Shown in pieces: positions 23,880 through 38,603 of a DNA stretch of 64,000 nt (its first letter is position 1; each line of letters opens with the position of its first letter). The notes beneath the pieces are model-generated. The model was not told where the DNA came from. It searched no databases and worked only from the letters and a program-made list of their open reading frames with translations. The stretch spans positions 6,262,001-6,326,000 of the forward strand of contig VCCP01000003.1 of the NCBI GenBank assembly GCA_005765155.1, written 5' to 3'. Origin of the DNA: Zelopaecilomyces penicillatus. Taxonomy: Eukaryota; Ascomycota; Sordariomycetes; Hypocreales; Pseudodiploosporaceae. A program made the position numbers and the translations under genes.

Positions 23880-26086
23880 TGGTGCTTAAGGAACCCAGAG
23901 GGAGAGAGAGACACACAAGCCCGAAGCGAGGCAGCGCCGTGTTACCAAAGCAGGCAGGCGAGAGACCAAACCCCCGTGAGTCAAAAAGACTCAATTAAAC
24001 TCCAGATACATACATACATACATAACTTACCTGTGGCAACACTGTGTGCTATGACCGCCTTGGGTATTGGCGATCGGATGGCTAATTATTCCGACTCGAT
24101 TTGTTATCCTCCGCGGACATGTTCCGGTGCGATCCCCGACGTTCCGGAAACACGCACGGGGATGAGCTCAACACACACACTTCCAACGGGAATAATGGCC
24201 ATTTAGTTTCTTGATTTTTTAGGGGCAGCTCCACGGCATAACGGTGACCCTGGGCCGTTCTGTGTTCTCTAGTGTTTCGCCCGCTCAGCTTGGCCGACAA
24301 TGGGACTCCGGTGGGCTGAAATGGGTGTTGTTGTCTCGAAATTGGACATTGTGGTGTAATTCGGCTGCCTAGCCCATCATCTTACACAGAATGCCAAAGC
24401 GGTCTTGTTTTCCCATCGTTTTCTATCATTACGAACCAATCTTGGGGGTTCTCCAGCTTAATCCTCATCCGATCTCCCTAGCGCCATTGCCAAAGAAGAA
24501 TCCGAAGCCCAGCCCTACCTGTTCTCTGGTGCCGGGATGTCGACAAAACCCGGCAAGCGGCGTTCGGGGTGTGCAGAACCCCGATCCACCAGCACCCCCC
24601 TCTCGTCCGGTCGGTAATAAGTCTACTAGACGGTTCAGTCAGCAACGCTACTGTGTATGTAGGTTCTAGGCCTCACTCTAAGAAGGAGTCTCAGCCTGTC
24701 GACTAAGCAGAGGAGAGAGTCTCTAAGAGAAAGCGAGAAGCGTTTCGGAGTTCGCTGAGTGGTGGATCTCATTCACCAAGGCTTAAACTGGGGGAAGAAG
24801 GGGGTGTGTTGTTGTCAGACGGGGGATGTTTTACCACGGCTACCTATTTTAACACGGCGATTCGCGTCGCGAGCCGTGCTTCATTCACCATTCATTGGCT
24901 TTGCTTCTTGTTCAACGTTTCCTTGTAAGCTTTGTCAACAGGGCGCATTAGCGCCTGGAAAGATGAGGGGAGAAATGAAGACTTCACTGCGACCATGATG
25001 AGAGAGAGAGCGCGCGCTTGCCCTGAAAAGGTGAACACATGAGCCGGGATTTGTAGTCATCCATCATCATGCTGACTGATGTCCGCGTACAAAAGCAAAA
25101 GTCGAGGGTTCTTGAGCCCTTTGACGGGACGAGCCGCGAGGGGCGAAATCGCTAGATCTGAGTAGTGTTTACTCACTAATAATAAATGACTGGTTCGTGA
25201 GCATTGCGAATGGAAAAGCAGTGGTTTGAGAGAAGTAGGACGGGACTCGCGTGTGTCCGTGTCCGTGGAGGCCCGGTCGCAAGTGCGTACATAGTATTAG
25301 CCAGACGTCTGTGCCAATTGACTAGCCAAGACGAATGTCAAGGTACAGTACATATTGCGTACCGGTTACAAAGTGAGCAAGTGATTAGGCTAACAAGTCA
25401 AACATCACTCTTACGCGCTGCCCTGTACTAGACATGAGGCTGACTCTTTTCGTATCGTACAAGCAATATATATCACCACAGCCCAAGATACGTGGTAGGT
25501 AATGTAAGAAGCAAGCCCCGCCTTACCGGGCCACTGGGCCGGCCGGCAGCCACAAGATGTCAATGCCCAGAGAAATAAGCCATTTGCCATGGAAAATTGA
25601 ATAGGCTTTAAGCAATCCCCTGGATACTAATATCTAGAGGCCCGAAAACTCTCGGGTCGGTGCCGACACACACGGTCTTGGCAGGAAAAGCGCCCAAGTT
25701 CATAGAGCACTATACTCACCCTTCCGTGCTTAGTCAAGGCATTATCCCGTGGAACAACGCCTGTTGATCTAGCTCAGGTGATGATGAATGGATAGCCTAC
25801 CTGCTGTTGGACACGGCAGACAGAATTAAATGGAGAAGTCATGTAGGAGACACAGCCGGGATAGATTGATAGAGCGATGGGATAAACAAAGGCAGCGGGC
25901 GCATCGCACGGCTCAGATATGTGCAGTACCTATATGTTTTTTCTATACAAAAATGGGCCACTAATAAAAGCCCAGCACATGACAAAGTCGCCCTGCGAGT
26001 TGGGTGGTGATCTCACAGCCCTCTTGGATCCTTGAACAAAGTTACACTGGTAGGGTGGTATGTATGTATGTAGGTATGCTTGTTTG

Positions 26087-26087
<1 letters not shown>

Positions 26088-26121
<34 letters not shown>
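26088..26121. repeat. (GT)n microsatellite
   Basis: About 17 GT units, preceded by TATG repeats at about 26060-26075. Confidence 0.95.
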
Positions 26122-26123
<2 letters not shown>

Positions 26124-26467
26124 TGCATGTTGGCTGCCGTATGGATAAAAAAACACCAGCCAGCCTATGGTCATACAGAGTTCCCGTCCCCATTTGCCGG
26201 CAGTGAAAGGGGGCAAAAAAGACGGCAATCTAAACTCAAGGCGGACAAAAACTAGCAAACAAAATAAACAAGGCTAAATTAATATATTTCTGTATTTTCC
26301 GTAGAACACAAAAAAAAGTCGGTAGCCTCATGAAACTGCTCGGCAAGTTGACAAGAAACAGAAAATCCCAGCCTTACACAGCCCTCTAATTAACCACAAC
26401 ACATTACACTCACACCCCCCCTCACCAACGTTCATTCATCCGGGTCCTTGTTCGTCACCAGTGGCCA

Positions 26468-26489
26468 AACACACACACACACACACACA
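26468..26489. repeat. (CA)11 microsatellite
   Basis: About 11 CA units, 350 bp from the GT array and of opposite strand sense. Confidence 0.95.
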
Positions 26490-27960
26490 GGTCAACAGGG
26501 CTGGCTGGTGGTGCAAAAGCCTGAGATAAATTCTCACCCCCTCCTCCAGTCCACTGGCGTTTGATCACGAGCGCGCGCATCAACACAAAAGACAAAGTCC
26601 GACTGTTCTCTAGTGGAAAAAGCGCCTCTTAAGAAAATAAGAACAATAAATGAAGAGGTTCACTAATCTTTTGATGTTTTGGGGTTGTTTTGGCTTCGCA
26701 CGACGGGGTTTTGCTCAGGCCGAAGATGGGGGGAGGCAGCCGGGGAGATATGAGGGGAATGTACATGGCAGTCATTAATGTATTATATAGTACCATGTAG
26801 TACCACGTAGTTCAAGTTCCAACGCATCTTTCATTGTTGGTAGTCTACTTTCACACCATCTGGTATTGTTGCAGAAACAAACCACATGGATAAGACGAGA
26901 TCGGCCTGTCGTGCTTTGTTTACGGAACTAGGCCACGCGGCTTTCTTCTTAATACCTATATATGGACAAAATCTACCTAGACAATGTATACAATTACCCC
27001 GTACACAAAATATGTCTACTCAAAATATCAGATGAATTGCTTAGGCTAAAGGGAGGGGGCAATGGATGATTGGTGTCCCATCAACCCGTCCAAAAGTATA
27101 CACAGCCACTCGCAACCGGCTGAAATCTGCAAAAAATAAAACCAAAAAAAAAAAAAAAGGTCTTGATTAATTAATTAATCCGCATTTTCCGCAGCACGTT
27201 TTCCGGGTCGGATTAGGCTATTTCGTAACACGCCCTTCCTCCATCCTTGCTTTGACTTGGCTCTGGCCTTTGCCTTGCTACATACATACGTAGGTAGTAT
27301 TAAGGTAGTAAGTAGTATAGTATGCACGTTTCTATCCCTAAATAGCAACACTGAACGTATGGATGCTGTATGTAACTCTGTACCAAGTACGAGATTGATT
27401 GATTGTTATTCATCTACCAGTGGCTTTTTGGTCCCTCGTTCTCGTTTAAACCCCCCCCTCTGTCTGTGGGCGCGCGGCCGCTCGGAGCTCGCTCTTCAAA
27501 GGTTTGGCCAAGACCCAAAGCGAAGCGAAGCGGAACTTCTTCCCGAACCGCCGTCCCGGCGGGATGAGCTGTGAATGAATGGGCGAAAAAGAACTGCAAC
27601 TTCTCAGCCCGCCTCTTTTTTGGGGGTGTTGTTCCCTGCCTTGACCCAGCTTTTATGTCTTGCCTTGTCTTTCTGGCCTTGTGGTTTCTTGTTTGGCGTT
27701 GTCCATACCATGCGCCAGTACCACATCTGCCCAGCCATCATAATGACAAACATTACGACCAGCTACACGCCCCCCCCTCCTCCAGGGCTGTTTAGGGCGA
27801 CAGATGTGGAAGCTGTTCCGCGTCCTGTACCCTGCTGGGGGAGGGTGGGCTTCGTTTGCACAGAGCAGCAGGGCTGATGTCAAGATGAGCCACTCAACAT
27901 CTAGATTACAAGTCACTCAATAACAGGCTGCCTCCCTTTTGCTCTCAAGACAAACCCAAA

Positions 27961-27973
27961 GGGGGGGGGGGGG
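27961..27973. repeat. Poly-G run, G13
   Basis: Uninterrupted G13. Confidence 0.95.
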
Positions 27974-30900
27974 CAGGTTGCAGCTGCATGGAAGCAATAA
28001 CAACAATAAGAAAAGAAAACAGGCGAGGTAGGCGTCCCGTGTGTGTGTACGTACGAATGGGCGAATAGATATCGGCCGAGGCTGCATCGTCACCACCAAC
28101 ATGCAGCAGGGGGCTCGCATCTCTCACCCGAATAAGGCTGGATGAGACAAGGAACAAGGAGGCACAGCAGGTATCAGATACAGACAGACCAGATAGACAG
28201 ACAGACAGCTTGCCTACCTATGAGATGGGATAGAGGGAAGGGATAGATCTCGCTAGAGCCAACCCCCCCAGCCCTACGGCAGCCGTGCTGTGGAAGATCG
28301 GGATCACACCTGCAGCGCTAGTGCTTGGAGGGAAGGATCGTAATCATGACCAACTTGAGAACGACACGCAAAACGCTCGTTCAAGGGTGACGAAGAGCTA
28401 ATCGTTTTTCTGTTTGACATGGAGCTTGCTCGGACACACACGTTAACATTGATGGCCAGTCAGTCAGTCTCTCATAAACGCACTCCATGCCCAAAACGTA
28501 CAGCCGGTCTGGAGGGAAAGAGGCGTTCAAGGCATGAACTCGGGAATCGGACATCTTGCAGATGGGTTGGATATTGGTATTATACACCCCGACCGCGCGC
28601 GCGGAGTCTTTCCGTCCACAGCTTGGCATAGCATTGACTTGGATCCCGCGGTTCCCTTTGATATTAATATACAGCACCTAATACGCACCGAGGGGCCATC
28701 CGCCTGTTCCGCCGGGCGCTCTGTATTGCTCATTGGCTCCAATCGGCCGAGATGCTGTTCTCCTGCCCTTTCAGCAAACCTTGACCGAAAATAAGATAAC
28801 TGACAATGGGAGCAAAAGATGAAAATTGGGCTTGCCTCCCTTGACGAAACATGGCCACCGCTGTTGGATAGATATAATGTAATAAATAACCAAACCACTT
28901 GATTGGCTGTAAATAGGCGAAAATGTGATGCTGATACCAGGCGTTTACAGATAATACCCCCTCTCTCTCTCTCTGTCGACAGGTAACGACAAGGCTGTGT
29001 GTGAATGTATGAATGGTTGAATGTATAGTTATAACCAAGACAAGGGGGGGGGTGCGGGACCCCGAGTGGCTGCCAAAAAGGAAGAAAAAGCAATTTCGTT
29101 TCTTCCCCAAGCCGCCCGCCGAGGCGCCCAGATCTGAAGGCGTCGCCTCCGTTTGCCATTCGAACGAGAAACCCGCGGCGTCCGATGCGAGCGACAGAAT
29201 GATGGAAAAATTGAAAGTCACATTCTGCAACTTCATTTGTATGTCTTTGCACGGATCTAGGCAACGCCGCACACATTTTTCTCCACATGATGATTTCTCC
29301 CTACCGCCAAAGGAAGCAGGCGGCCGCGTCCAATGAGTGGTTGAGGCCCTGTGTTGGCTCTCCTCGGAGATGGGAATTAAAAAATAAAGTAAGAGCTCTA
29401 TCCAACAAAAAGCGAAAAGCGAAAAGCGAGCGGATAATGACAAACATGCATTGTATGTAATAATGCGCATGAGTTGGTAATAACAAGCAAACTGGCTGCG
29501 TTTTCTTTGAGGGGGGCGCGCATCTCGTATTGGCATCGCACGATCGCGAGCTGGTTTGACCCCAATACTGGGGGTTTCGGGGTATCGGCGCCTCGGAGCC
29601 GGACAGCCGAAGACACGAGACAAGCTTTTTTTTTTTTTCAGCTTTGGTCTCTGGGTGAGGTTGCGACGGAAGAATGAAATCTATTCAATGAAGTAGGTAT
29701 ACCTACACTTACTTGCACGGACAGATGGTTTAATGTGGATAAAACAGGTCTTTGTAGGTGTGTAGCTTTAGATGAGCAAACGTGTTTGAGGACGAGTGTT
29801 TGTCATGGGCTTTGATGAATAACGGTAGGTTGACGCCTGCATGTATGTTGCATTCTCTTGGGTTGTTTTGTTGGTGGGAATATGATGTGATGTCTGATGA
29901 TAGTAGCCAGTTTAAGGGTAGCTGAAGATTATGAAGAATTATCAGCCATGACAAGCTGATTATCAACCGTCTGCTCATGATTTGTCTTTGGGTCATCTGA
30001 GTCCATCCGCTTGTGACACTTACTAGAACAGTAAAAGTGGATGGATACCTCAATACCCATGTGTAGAACGACATCGGCGTACTGTGCCAGTCATTGATGA
30101 CGGATGCTGCCTTTGCCGACAATAGATTCTGTGCCCCAATGTTCGAATATGCAATTAATTATCTCTTCGCAAGATGGACAAAACAATAACAAAAAGACAC
30201 TCCTTCACTCCACAAGACACGAAAGCTTTGTCCACCAATGTTTGTGTCACAGAGATCCTCATCTGCCGCCAAACGCTAGTCCAGCCAGGGGTGTGTGTGT
30301 GTTTGACTTGGAACGAAAAGAAAAAAGAGTATTATACACTAGTTAATAACCCAACCGACAGGAAAAGATGTAGCACCAATCACCACCACCCACTCGGGGG
30401 GCAGGACAAACAAAAAACAATGACGAAGCGAATTATAAATTGCGGTTGCTGACTCGAAAAGCCGCCGCGCAATGTTTGTCATTGTCATGTCCCACCCACC
30501 CATATATGTGTGATGCCACTAAAAAGGGGGACAAGGCAAGGCAAGGCAGGCTAGCCTTACGGGCAATCAGCCAACGGCTCACACACACAACAGCCCAGGG
30601 GAGGGGGGCGAAAGAAAGAAAAACGTTCTGGGCCTCTTCTTTTTCTCCCGCCCCCCCTTACGTACACTCGACCCAACTCCACATTTGAGGGGAGAAGCAG
30701 CGTCATGTTTCTTTTTGGTGGTTTGTCTGACTCGGCTGGCTGCAGTGTGTTTTATTGTACATGCTGTCTTGCTGGTCATGCTGGCGGGTTTGTAAGGAAA
30801 GCCACAGCAAACACATAACTGCAAGGGGTGTGTGTGTGTGTTTGTGTGTAAGAAAAATCCAATGTTTCTCAACTAAAAAAGAAGGGTTCTTGTAAACGCA

Positions 30901-33900
30901 ACAATAAATATTCGATTAAATCATCCAACAACAGCAAGTTTGAAATAGCGAGGCTCATTCAATAAATCTCGCCTTACTATGTAGTATAAACTCCGTGACA
31001 CGGTTAAACAGGCTTCAATACCGCCGAACACGTTTCAGATTGCGGAGGAGCGCGGATCCGAGGGGGCCAACAGCCATCGTATAAGTCGGTATACATGTGT
31101 TATCCGTGACCATGGAAAAGAGTGTGGACATCTCCGCGGCCAAACGCCTTACAGGGCGGCTAGGTACCAGGGCAAGGCAGCACGACATGTAGCATCATCA
31201 GTTCTCACATTAATAGTACCCTATATGATAATCCCATTTGGTTTTCGTAGGGCAGTCGAAGCCCGGATTTCAACAAAAAAGTTACACCTAGTCAGGGCAC
31301 TAAAACCCCACGTCTTGCGCCCGCCCGGCCCCCCTGGTCCCCGCAAAACCCTATTCGGGTGTGTTGCTCCGAGGAGGCGGACGTCTCAAAGCAGACATAT
31401 CTTTACAATGGAACAGGTGTTTGCATATACAGGCGTGAAGTAGTAGTAGTAAAGTTGATAATCACGAATAGGACCGTTGTTTGATCGCCAGATGCTACGT
31501 ACATGCTGTATGTTGTAGCATTTACCGTTCGTCATGGGCCGGGGGGGCCAGTGTGTCATGGAAGTCATTAGCTACTACGACTAACTATTCACATCCACAT
31601 CCACGCCCTATAACACCCAACAAATGAACCAACAGTTTCATTAGTAGTGCCAAATACATCATCAATGTCATTCCATTAATTAACGTTAGTTTAGTTGGCC
31701 CCTCCCCGCTCGCCTAATCGAAATAATAGACGACCGGTCCTCGGTGCGCAACGCCCCGATTTTCCGAGACTTGCAGACTTGCAGACTAGCATGAGTAGGA
31801 GCCAGCCAGCAAGCATTCTCAACCTACAGCAGCAAAGGCATCAAAGGAACAAAACGTTGCTTTCCACCAGCCATTCATTCCCTCGGCGGGTTTAAGATTC
31901 AGGCTCCCCAGCCTGTCCGTCCATCAAACCCCCAGCGATCACAAAAAATGGGCCGATCCGGCTTAATCTAGCGGGCGACGGGGGGGGGACACCTGCGCCG
32001 TAACTATACCATACTCAAATTGTATGCACAAAGAACAAAACGCCCGGGGTTTTGGGCGTCGTTCGTTGGTGTTCCTGTTGGTGTTTAGTGTTAGTTCCTT
32101 TGGTGGTAGTGTTTCGTTCATTACTGCGCCGTCATTACTTGCCGACAAAGGCCACCACCAGCAAGCAAGCGTGGGGTCCGCTGGGGCGAACGAACATCCC
32201 TCGGCAATTGTGGATGCGATAGGGCAGAGAGAAAGATTAGTGGGATCGGTGGATACGGGGGGAAGAAGGGACTGCCGAATGATGGGGTCTTTATTTTGGT
32301 GTACATGTATTGTGATGCTGCTCATTGGGTGTTTTGCCTCTTTGATGAGCAGCCTTGGCGTGTGGGTGTATCCATCCATCCATCCGTCCATCCCTTTTAG
32401 TAAGGAGTAGTCAACTCCGAAGTTCATCACGGGCAACATGTACCTTGTAAATATCAACGATTCATGAAGCACGACTAAAACCACCAAACATTGAAGTGTC
32501 TGCGCCGCAAGATGAACGCCGCAAATGTGTGGAGATTTTATTTCTGCACCCAAAGGTATAGTTGAGCCATCTTAAGGGCCCCATCCCCCCCCAAAAAAGA
32601 AAGCCAACCCAGCCCAGGCCCCAGCACAGGGGCGGCTGATGGGTATTGATTCATGTGTCTCTCCTCAAATGATGCTGATTGCTGTTGACTTCTTTCTCCC
32701 TTGAACTACCGCAACCGCACCCTGCCAAGGAAACCTGGATGTGGGGAGGCAGCCCAAAAAAAAAGAAAGAAAGAAAGGAAAAAGAAGCATTTTTCTATTG
32801 CCTTCGGAGGATGTTCTCCGTTGACCATGATATAGATTTAGATTGTCCAAGTGTCCTTCCTGAATCATGAGTGATGAGTGTCCTACAGCCTGATAGTTTC
32901 TTGACAAAAAAAAACAGTGGGCCACGTATTTCTTTTTTCTTGATACAGCATCTCCACCAAATGCCAGTGCTTTGCAGCTTGTACCATCGTTGTTAGTTGC
33001 CCAACGTTATCGGCATCGAAACAAGACCCTGGCAGAATCTGCCGGCATGGCAGCAAGCAGTCTGGAATGTTCTTGACGAAAGGTTGGGTCTTCTTCCATA
33101 CATACATGTGCCGCTTGAAATCCTTCTACCCGGAAAGAGTAAATGACCGCCCTGCACAAAGTGAACTGTCCCTGTCATGTAAACAGCTTCGGCGTATCTC
33201 TATATGACACCAAGTTGGTTGATTGTAAGTAACCCTCGCCACCCCCACTGGTCCAGCCACTGGCCCCCCTACGCCTCCCCCCGTCATTTCACGGGCTTGG
33301 CTTCTTCACCGACGAAGCATTGGCCATGAATGGCTAGTTAGTTACTTTACCATTTACCACCACTAATTCACATGAGATAGATAGTATCCGTTATTAAATT
33401 ACTACTATTTCTCCGTTCCTGTGCCTCGTATGGCCCGTGTCCTCCAAGAAACCAAACAAAAAAGAGAATGGATCGCCCCGAATCATGCCTGCCGTATATG
33501 TGGTGTAGCAAACCATATTTGGGCGTCGGCGATTAGCCCTTGAACCCGTTGCCGTTCCCCGTTTTTTTTTTCATCCTGGGATCGGAGACACCTGCACCGA
33601 ATAAGGCGACACCGTCTTTCACCTTATGTCATTGACGCCGAGCCTTCCTTTCTCTGGACGGAGTACGGATACGGAGGGGGGGCGCGGAATGTTACCGATT
33701 AGGCTATTCCGCCCATCAGGTGCCGGTCGGGGCGCAAGGCTAATAAAAAGCCTTTTCTGGTGTGAATATTGTTGTTATTTCGTTAGTCGCAGTTTGCAAG
33801 GCTTCTCCTTAAACAGCATTGGTTGGTAAAAGGAAGGGGCTCCGGTGGGAGGTGTGTGTGTGTAAGTGATTACATGTCATTATGTGGGATTTCACATGCT

Positions 33901-34251
33901 CGTAGGGCTGAGCAAGCAACACCAAGGAAAACACATACCGGTATGTATACGTAGGTATGTACGCTTGACCCACGCACAAAGCGAACACCACACACGCCTG
34001 ACCAACTAACTAACTACCGCTGTCTGCAACTAGGACTAGGGAACAAGAGGGCGCGGCACGCAGTTCATCAGTCATGCCCATTTGCCACGGACCATTGGGT
34101 CGGGGAGACTCGCCTTTTGCGAACCGTTGATACTAACTACTCTAGGGAAAAACAGCACAGTAAAGTCATCTCCTCTTGATTCATATCATGGGGTTCGGAT
34201 CGGTAAGAGCGATTATGAAATGGTAGTTCTCCCCCGTCATCGTCTTTGCCG

Positions 34252-34278
34252 AACCGCCAACCGCCAACCGCCAACCGC
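34252..34278. repeat. AACCGCC heptanucleotide repeat
   Basis: Nearly four tandem AACCGCC units. Confidence 0.9.
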
Positions 34279-34660
34279 TGTCTCTCTCGATATGGCAACA
34301 ATATGCGCGCGAGATCCCAAACATGACACGGAAACAACAACTCCACCCTCCCCCTAAAAAAAAACACCCCCCCTTTTTTAGGTGCTTCGAACAAGGGTAA
34401 GTAAGATAAAGTAACCCACATTTTACCACAAAGAGAGGCTGAACCCCCCCCCCCGGCGCCGATTCCGATGGCTTGCCAGGCTTTCCCAGATTTCTGAGAA
34501 GTGCAAAACAGCAAGGGAGAAAGAAAACAAAAAGAAAAAGAAACCCACCCCCACGATGCGGTCACGTCAAAGTTCACCTGAATCGTCAGCCCTACCCTGG
34601 CGTTGCATCAGATGGGTTGTTTTAGGGGTAACAGGCAAAAAAGGCAAGGCAAGGCAACAT

Positions 34661-34710
34661 AGCGCAAGGCGACGTAAGGTGGCGTAGGGCGGCGTAGGGC
34701 GGCGTAGGGC
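34661..34710. repeat. 10-bp minisatellite GGCGTAGGGC
   Basis: Three perfect units (34681-34710), preceded by two diverged units (34661-34680), with an AAGGC pentamer repeat just before. A small decaying tandem array. Confidence 0.9.
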
Positions 34711-34933
34711 TTAGACTTTTCTTCTTCTTACTGTAGGTGTACGGAGTAGGTAGTATTGAAAATCATGCTGGAATACGTCTGTTTTGGGGTTAGTTCCAGT
34801 CAGGACTGTTTTTCCGTATAGCTTCCAAGCTTGGGGCAAGGATTTAGCGTCAGTACCCTACGTTATGTTCTACAGTAGGTAGGTAGGGTTAGTTGGCGTG
34901 TGAGGGAAGGATCTTCTAGGCTGGGATGTTTGG

Positions 34934-34941
34934 TTTCCTTT

Positions 34942-35001
<60 letters not shown>

Positions 35002-35049
35002 TCCTTTCTTTCTTTCTTTCTTCCTTTCTTTCTTTCTTTCTTCCTTTCT
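34934..35049. repeat. (TTTC)n microsatellite, about 115 bp
   Basis: Long pyrimidine tract of TTTC units with a few TTCC variants. The plus strand is all T/C, so it could form a triplex. It is the longest simple repeat in the window. Confidence 0.97.
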
Positions 35050-36623
35050 ACCATGTGCCGGCCGGTATAAGCAGCCTTACGAGAGGAGAACGAGGCTGCC
35101 TGCCCCCCCAAGACGGGGCCTAGAAGTTTAACACCCAGCTAAACACTTCTTGGCTTCTTGGCTCTTGGCAAAAAGCAACCGACCTAGTAGTGTCTAGGGT
35201 TAGCGGCCGGTCCGGTTTGTAAATGAGCCTCGACGATGATGATGAGCGGTCCTGCATGCGCGCTCCCGGCTGCTGTTTGTGCTCCGGACCGCTGGACTCA
35301 AGGTGTAAGCCCTGGCTGGTCTCGGTCGGGCTGCTCCTTCGGCCACAGAACCCTCTATATCGGCTCCGAAGAACCCCGCCTCGGCACCTGTTTCTGCCTG
35401 TCTTACCTTTGCCTCTCCATCCTCCTGAACCCGTCCTCCTCTTACCATCAGGCCAAGACCACTAACCCTAAAGCCGTGATCTAGCTTACTGTTATTATTC
35501 ATTCATCCATTAGTAACTTCTTGCACCCCCTACAGCTACAGCCCGTCCAAAAGAGGAAAGAATGGGAAAGAAAATAAAACCTGAGAAGAAAGATGTTCCT
35601 TGGAACCTTCTATCTGGAGTGGGGATTGCGCCCAAGTAGGCAGTTGCAGCAGCGCGTGTGTGTGACAAGGCAACCAACCATGTGCATCCGGTTATGCTTA
35701 TTTATTACTGCGTGCGTGAAAAAACGTGGCCGTAAGAGGCGGACGCTTTTAGCATATGTAGTAGCGGGTCCATGGGAAAAATAAGAGGAACCGTAATCCG
35801 TACTTGGTTGATATTTACTTGGTAGGTACTACTATTACACATGGTCGTCAAATCAATCATACAGAGTCATTATTAATGCAGATGCTTATGCAGCCCCGTG
35901 GCGCAACTGCGGACAGCCACAACCTCGACATCATCCATCATCAATGCTCATTCCACCACCACAACAACCACCACCACCACATGTGGCTTCAGCCACAATG
36001 CTCAACCGCAATCCCTCGTGACGTCTCAGAGCAACTCAGCCGCAGTTCCTGTCAGTTGTGCCCTTGCCGGTCGGGAGCGAATCCGAGTTTAGGTTTCTGG
36101 CCAATTCAACCCTTGCTTGGAAGCAAGAAATCAATCACTAATACGATGTACGAGCAGCCAACCGGCCACCCACCCCAGCTGTTGTGTCTTGGGATGGGGT
36201 GGAATCACCCACATAGGTGTAGTACATACAAGAATTGACATTGACGGAAGTTCGGAGTGCGTCTGCTCCGTCACACAATTACAACTCACAAAGCCATTTG
36301 TCGTCTTTTTTTCCCCTATCAACACGCTTGCTTGCCTGATTTATCGATCAAATACCCAAAGTACATCACAGAAGATGCTATTGGTGGGAATATTCCATGT
36401 TCCCCCCCTTCCCCCCCGCCTGACAAAGACGGTTGGCCCCAGCTGCAGAGTGTGTCATTAGTATGTATGTACCTTTTAATAGGTGTAAGGCTGTTTAAGG
36501 CTGTAAGATGAATGGAGAACGTCTTTCCGTCCACAAAATGCAGTCATGGCAGTGAAAATAGAGAAACAAGACAAAGACATGAACAAGTCGTGGGGTACCC
36601 TTATGTAACGGAAGGCGCGCGCG

Positions 36624-36640
36624 CCCCCCCCCCCCCCCCC
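36624..36640. repeat. Poly-C run, C17, after a GCGCGC tract
   Basis: Uninterrupted C17. Confidence 0.95.
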
Positions 36641-37272
36641 ACCAAAACTAACATGGCTAGCGCCGAGACATGGGAGTGAAGAAGGAAAAAAAAACAAAAG
36701 GTGAGTCGGGTAAGCGATCATAGGCTAATAATGTATTGGCCTGCTAGTTTGGCTTTTGTGCTTTCGGGCAATGCGTAAAAGTGTTTCAGCCCTTCCCAGA
36801 CGGAAAAAACGGCGAGCAGGTGGGCGGCCATCATGGTTCATAGGGCGCCCATGTCTGCTGTTGGGTTATACATGTACACATACACACAGCTATGTTGTTA
36901 TTATACTGCTATCTGTAATCTGTAATCTGTAAAGCTACTTGTCTAAGCGTAAGACTGATAAAAAATCATTGGACATCATTATTTTCCTTTTGAGCCTAGT
37001 ATTCTTACATTGGGCCCGAGAGCCGGATGATGGTGGTGCCTGTTTGTGAGGCGCGCCCCATGGAAGCTGAGTCCGGGGGTGTTTCTTGGCGAAAGAACAG
37101 GAAGCTGGGGGTGGTGGGCGGCACGCAGGCAGGCAGTTACTGTGTCTTGACACTGAAATATATGTGTAAGCAAACTTTTACACAAACAGACTCTAGACAC
37201 GATTCTTAGACAGACACCAGGCGGGAACTTGGGATGCCTTGCTTTGCCGCCCTCTCAGCTCATTTCTCCCTA

Positions 37273-37292
37273 GCAGGCAGGCAGGCAGGCAG
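37273..37292. repeat. GCAG tetranucleotide repeat
   Basis: About five units of GCAG, then diverged copies. Confidence 0.9.
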
Positions 37293-38247
37293 ACGGGCAG
37301 GCGAGTAAGCATTGGCAAGATTAACAAGAAAGAATGAAAAGGAAAGAACTAAGAAAATCGGGCCATTGAAACGGCGTCGTTACTCGCGTTGGCGAGAAGC
37401 GGTGCGGCCGCGGGCTTTCGGCAGAAACCACCGATGGGATAGAACACAAGTAGGGCAAACGCCGAAAAAAACACCCTACTGCTAAGCCGGCCGAAGAGTA
37501 ATTAAATAGGCAGAAACAAGCCACTGTCAGCTGGAATATCTTATCTTTTATTGGGTTAATTAGGGTGTATTTTTATTTCATTCCTTGCCGGATGGCATTG
37601 GCGTTTTGTTTTCCTGTTGGTGGTTCGGTGTTTGCTTGCTGATTGTCAGACACGGCGAAAATCAACACAACAAGCCTTTTACTCCAAACTTAAATATTGG
37701 GGAACAAGAGAGGACACATCAGCCGTTGCTAATTAGCTGACTGACAGACGGGACGATCATCAAACCAGCGCCGTTACCAGTCTAGTACACCTTCGGTGTT
37801 TGGATAACTTTTAGGTCGGCCCTGTTGTTGCTTATGTATTAATTATAGAATGCCGAATGAAATCCACCCCCCCGCCCCTCATTGGGGTGAACAAGAGTCT
37901 GCGGTAATGCGCGAGCTTTTGTGAGCAGGAACTAGGAATAAAAAGGCGTGGAATTGAAAGATCGGGTGTGCTGTATTGTGATAAGGTGAGCGTAGTATGT
38001 TTTTGTCCAATATCTGGCACAATAGGGTCGCATACTGTAGGGTAATGAACACTATTCGAAACTAGGAGAGTGAGATCTACAGGTAAAAAATGGCATCCTG
38101 ATGATGATGATGATGATGACAAGTCACGGCGTTAATTAAAGAGTCGGAGTTTTCCACCTAGGCGTGGCTGAAAACTCCTTGATAGACAATAGTTTATTCA
38201 CAGCATCATGTCCGAATTGCCGGGTTGGCAGAAACGTCATGCCAGGA

Positions 38248-38259
38248 GGGGGGGGGGGG
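38248..38259. repeat. Poly-G run, G12
   Basis: Uninterrupted G12. Confidence 0.9.
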
Positions 38260-38575
38260 CTTCGGCGCATGTCTTTTCTCTTGGCGTGGCGGGCTAGAGG
38301 CGGCCGACAGCGAGGCATGATTGGTTGGGATTGTTGGCTGGCTGGTTTATTAGGAATGAACAACATGATGATTTAATGAACATTATGTATGTAATCATGT
38401 ATGTAAGGATTTCTCTATGCGAATTTTTTGTAGGAATGAATCATGGACAATAAGTGTAGATTGAGGATCGTGGCATGACAATCATAGCATTCAATATGAT
38501 GATGAATATCGCTTTCAAGGCTCAACACACGCGGCTATCTAGGGAGGGATTTGTAACCGAATCCGAGCATGGATA

Positions 38576-38603
38576 GGATTGATGGGATTGATGGGATTGA
38601 TAG
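38576..38603. repeat. GATGGGATT 9-bp repeat
   Basis: Two perfect units flanked by diverged units containing GATAGGAT. Confidence 0.85.

Noticed and set aside
28527..29623. Overlapping open frames of 253 and 297 codons on the minus strand
   Set aside because: Longest frames in the desert, but they overlap each other in different frames, have random composition, no signal peptide, domain or intron pattern, and contain simple repeats.
34863..35123. Lys-Glu-Arg or Phe-Leu-Ser repeat proteins on both strands
   Set aside because: Direct translation of the TTTC microsatellite.
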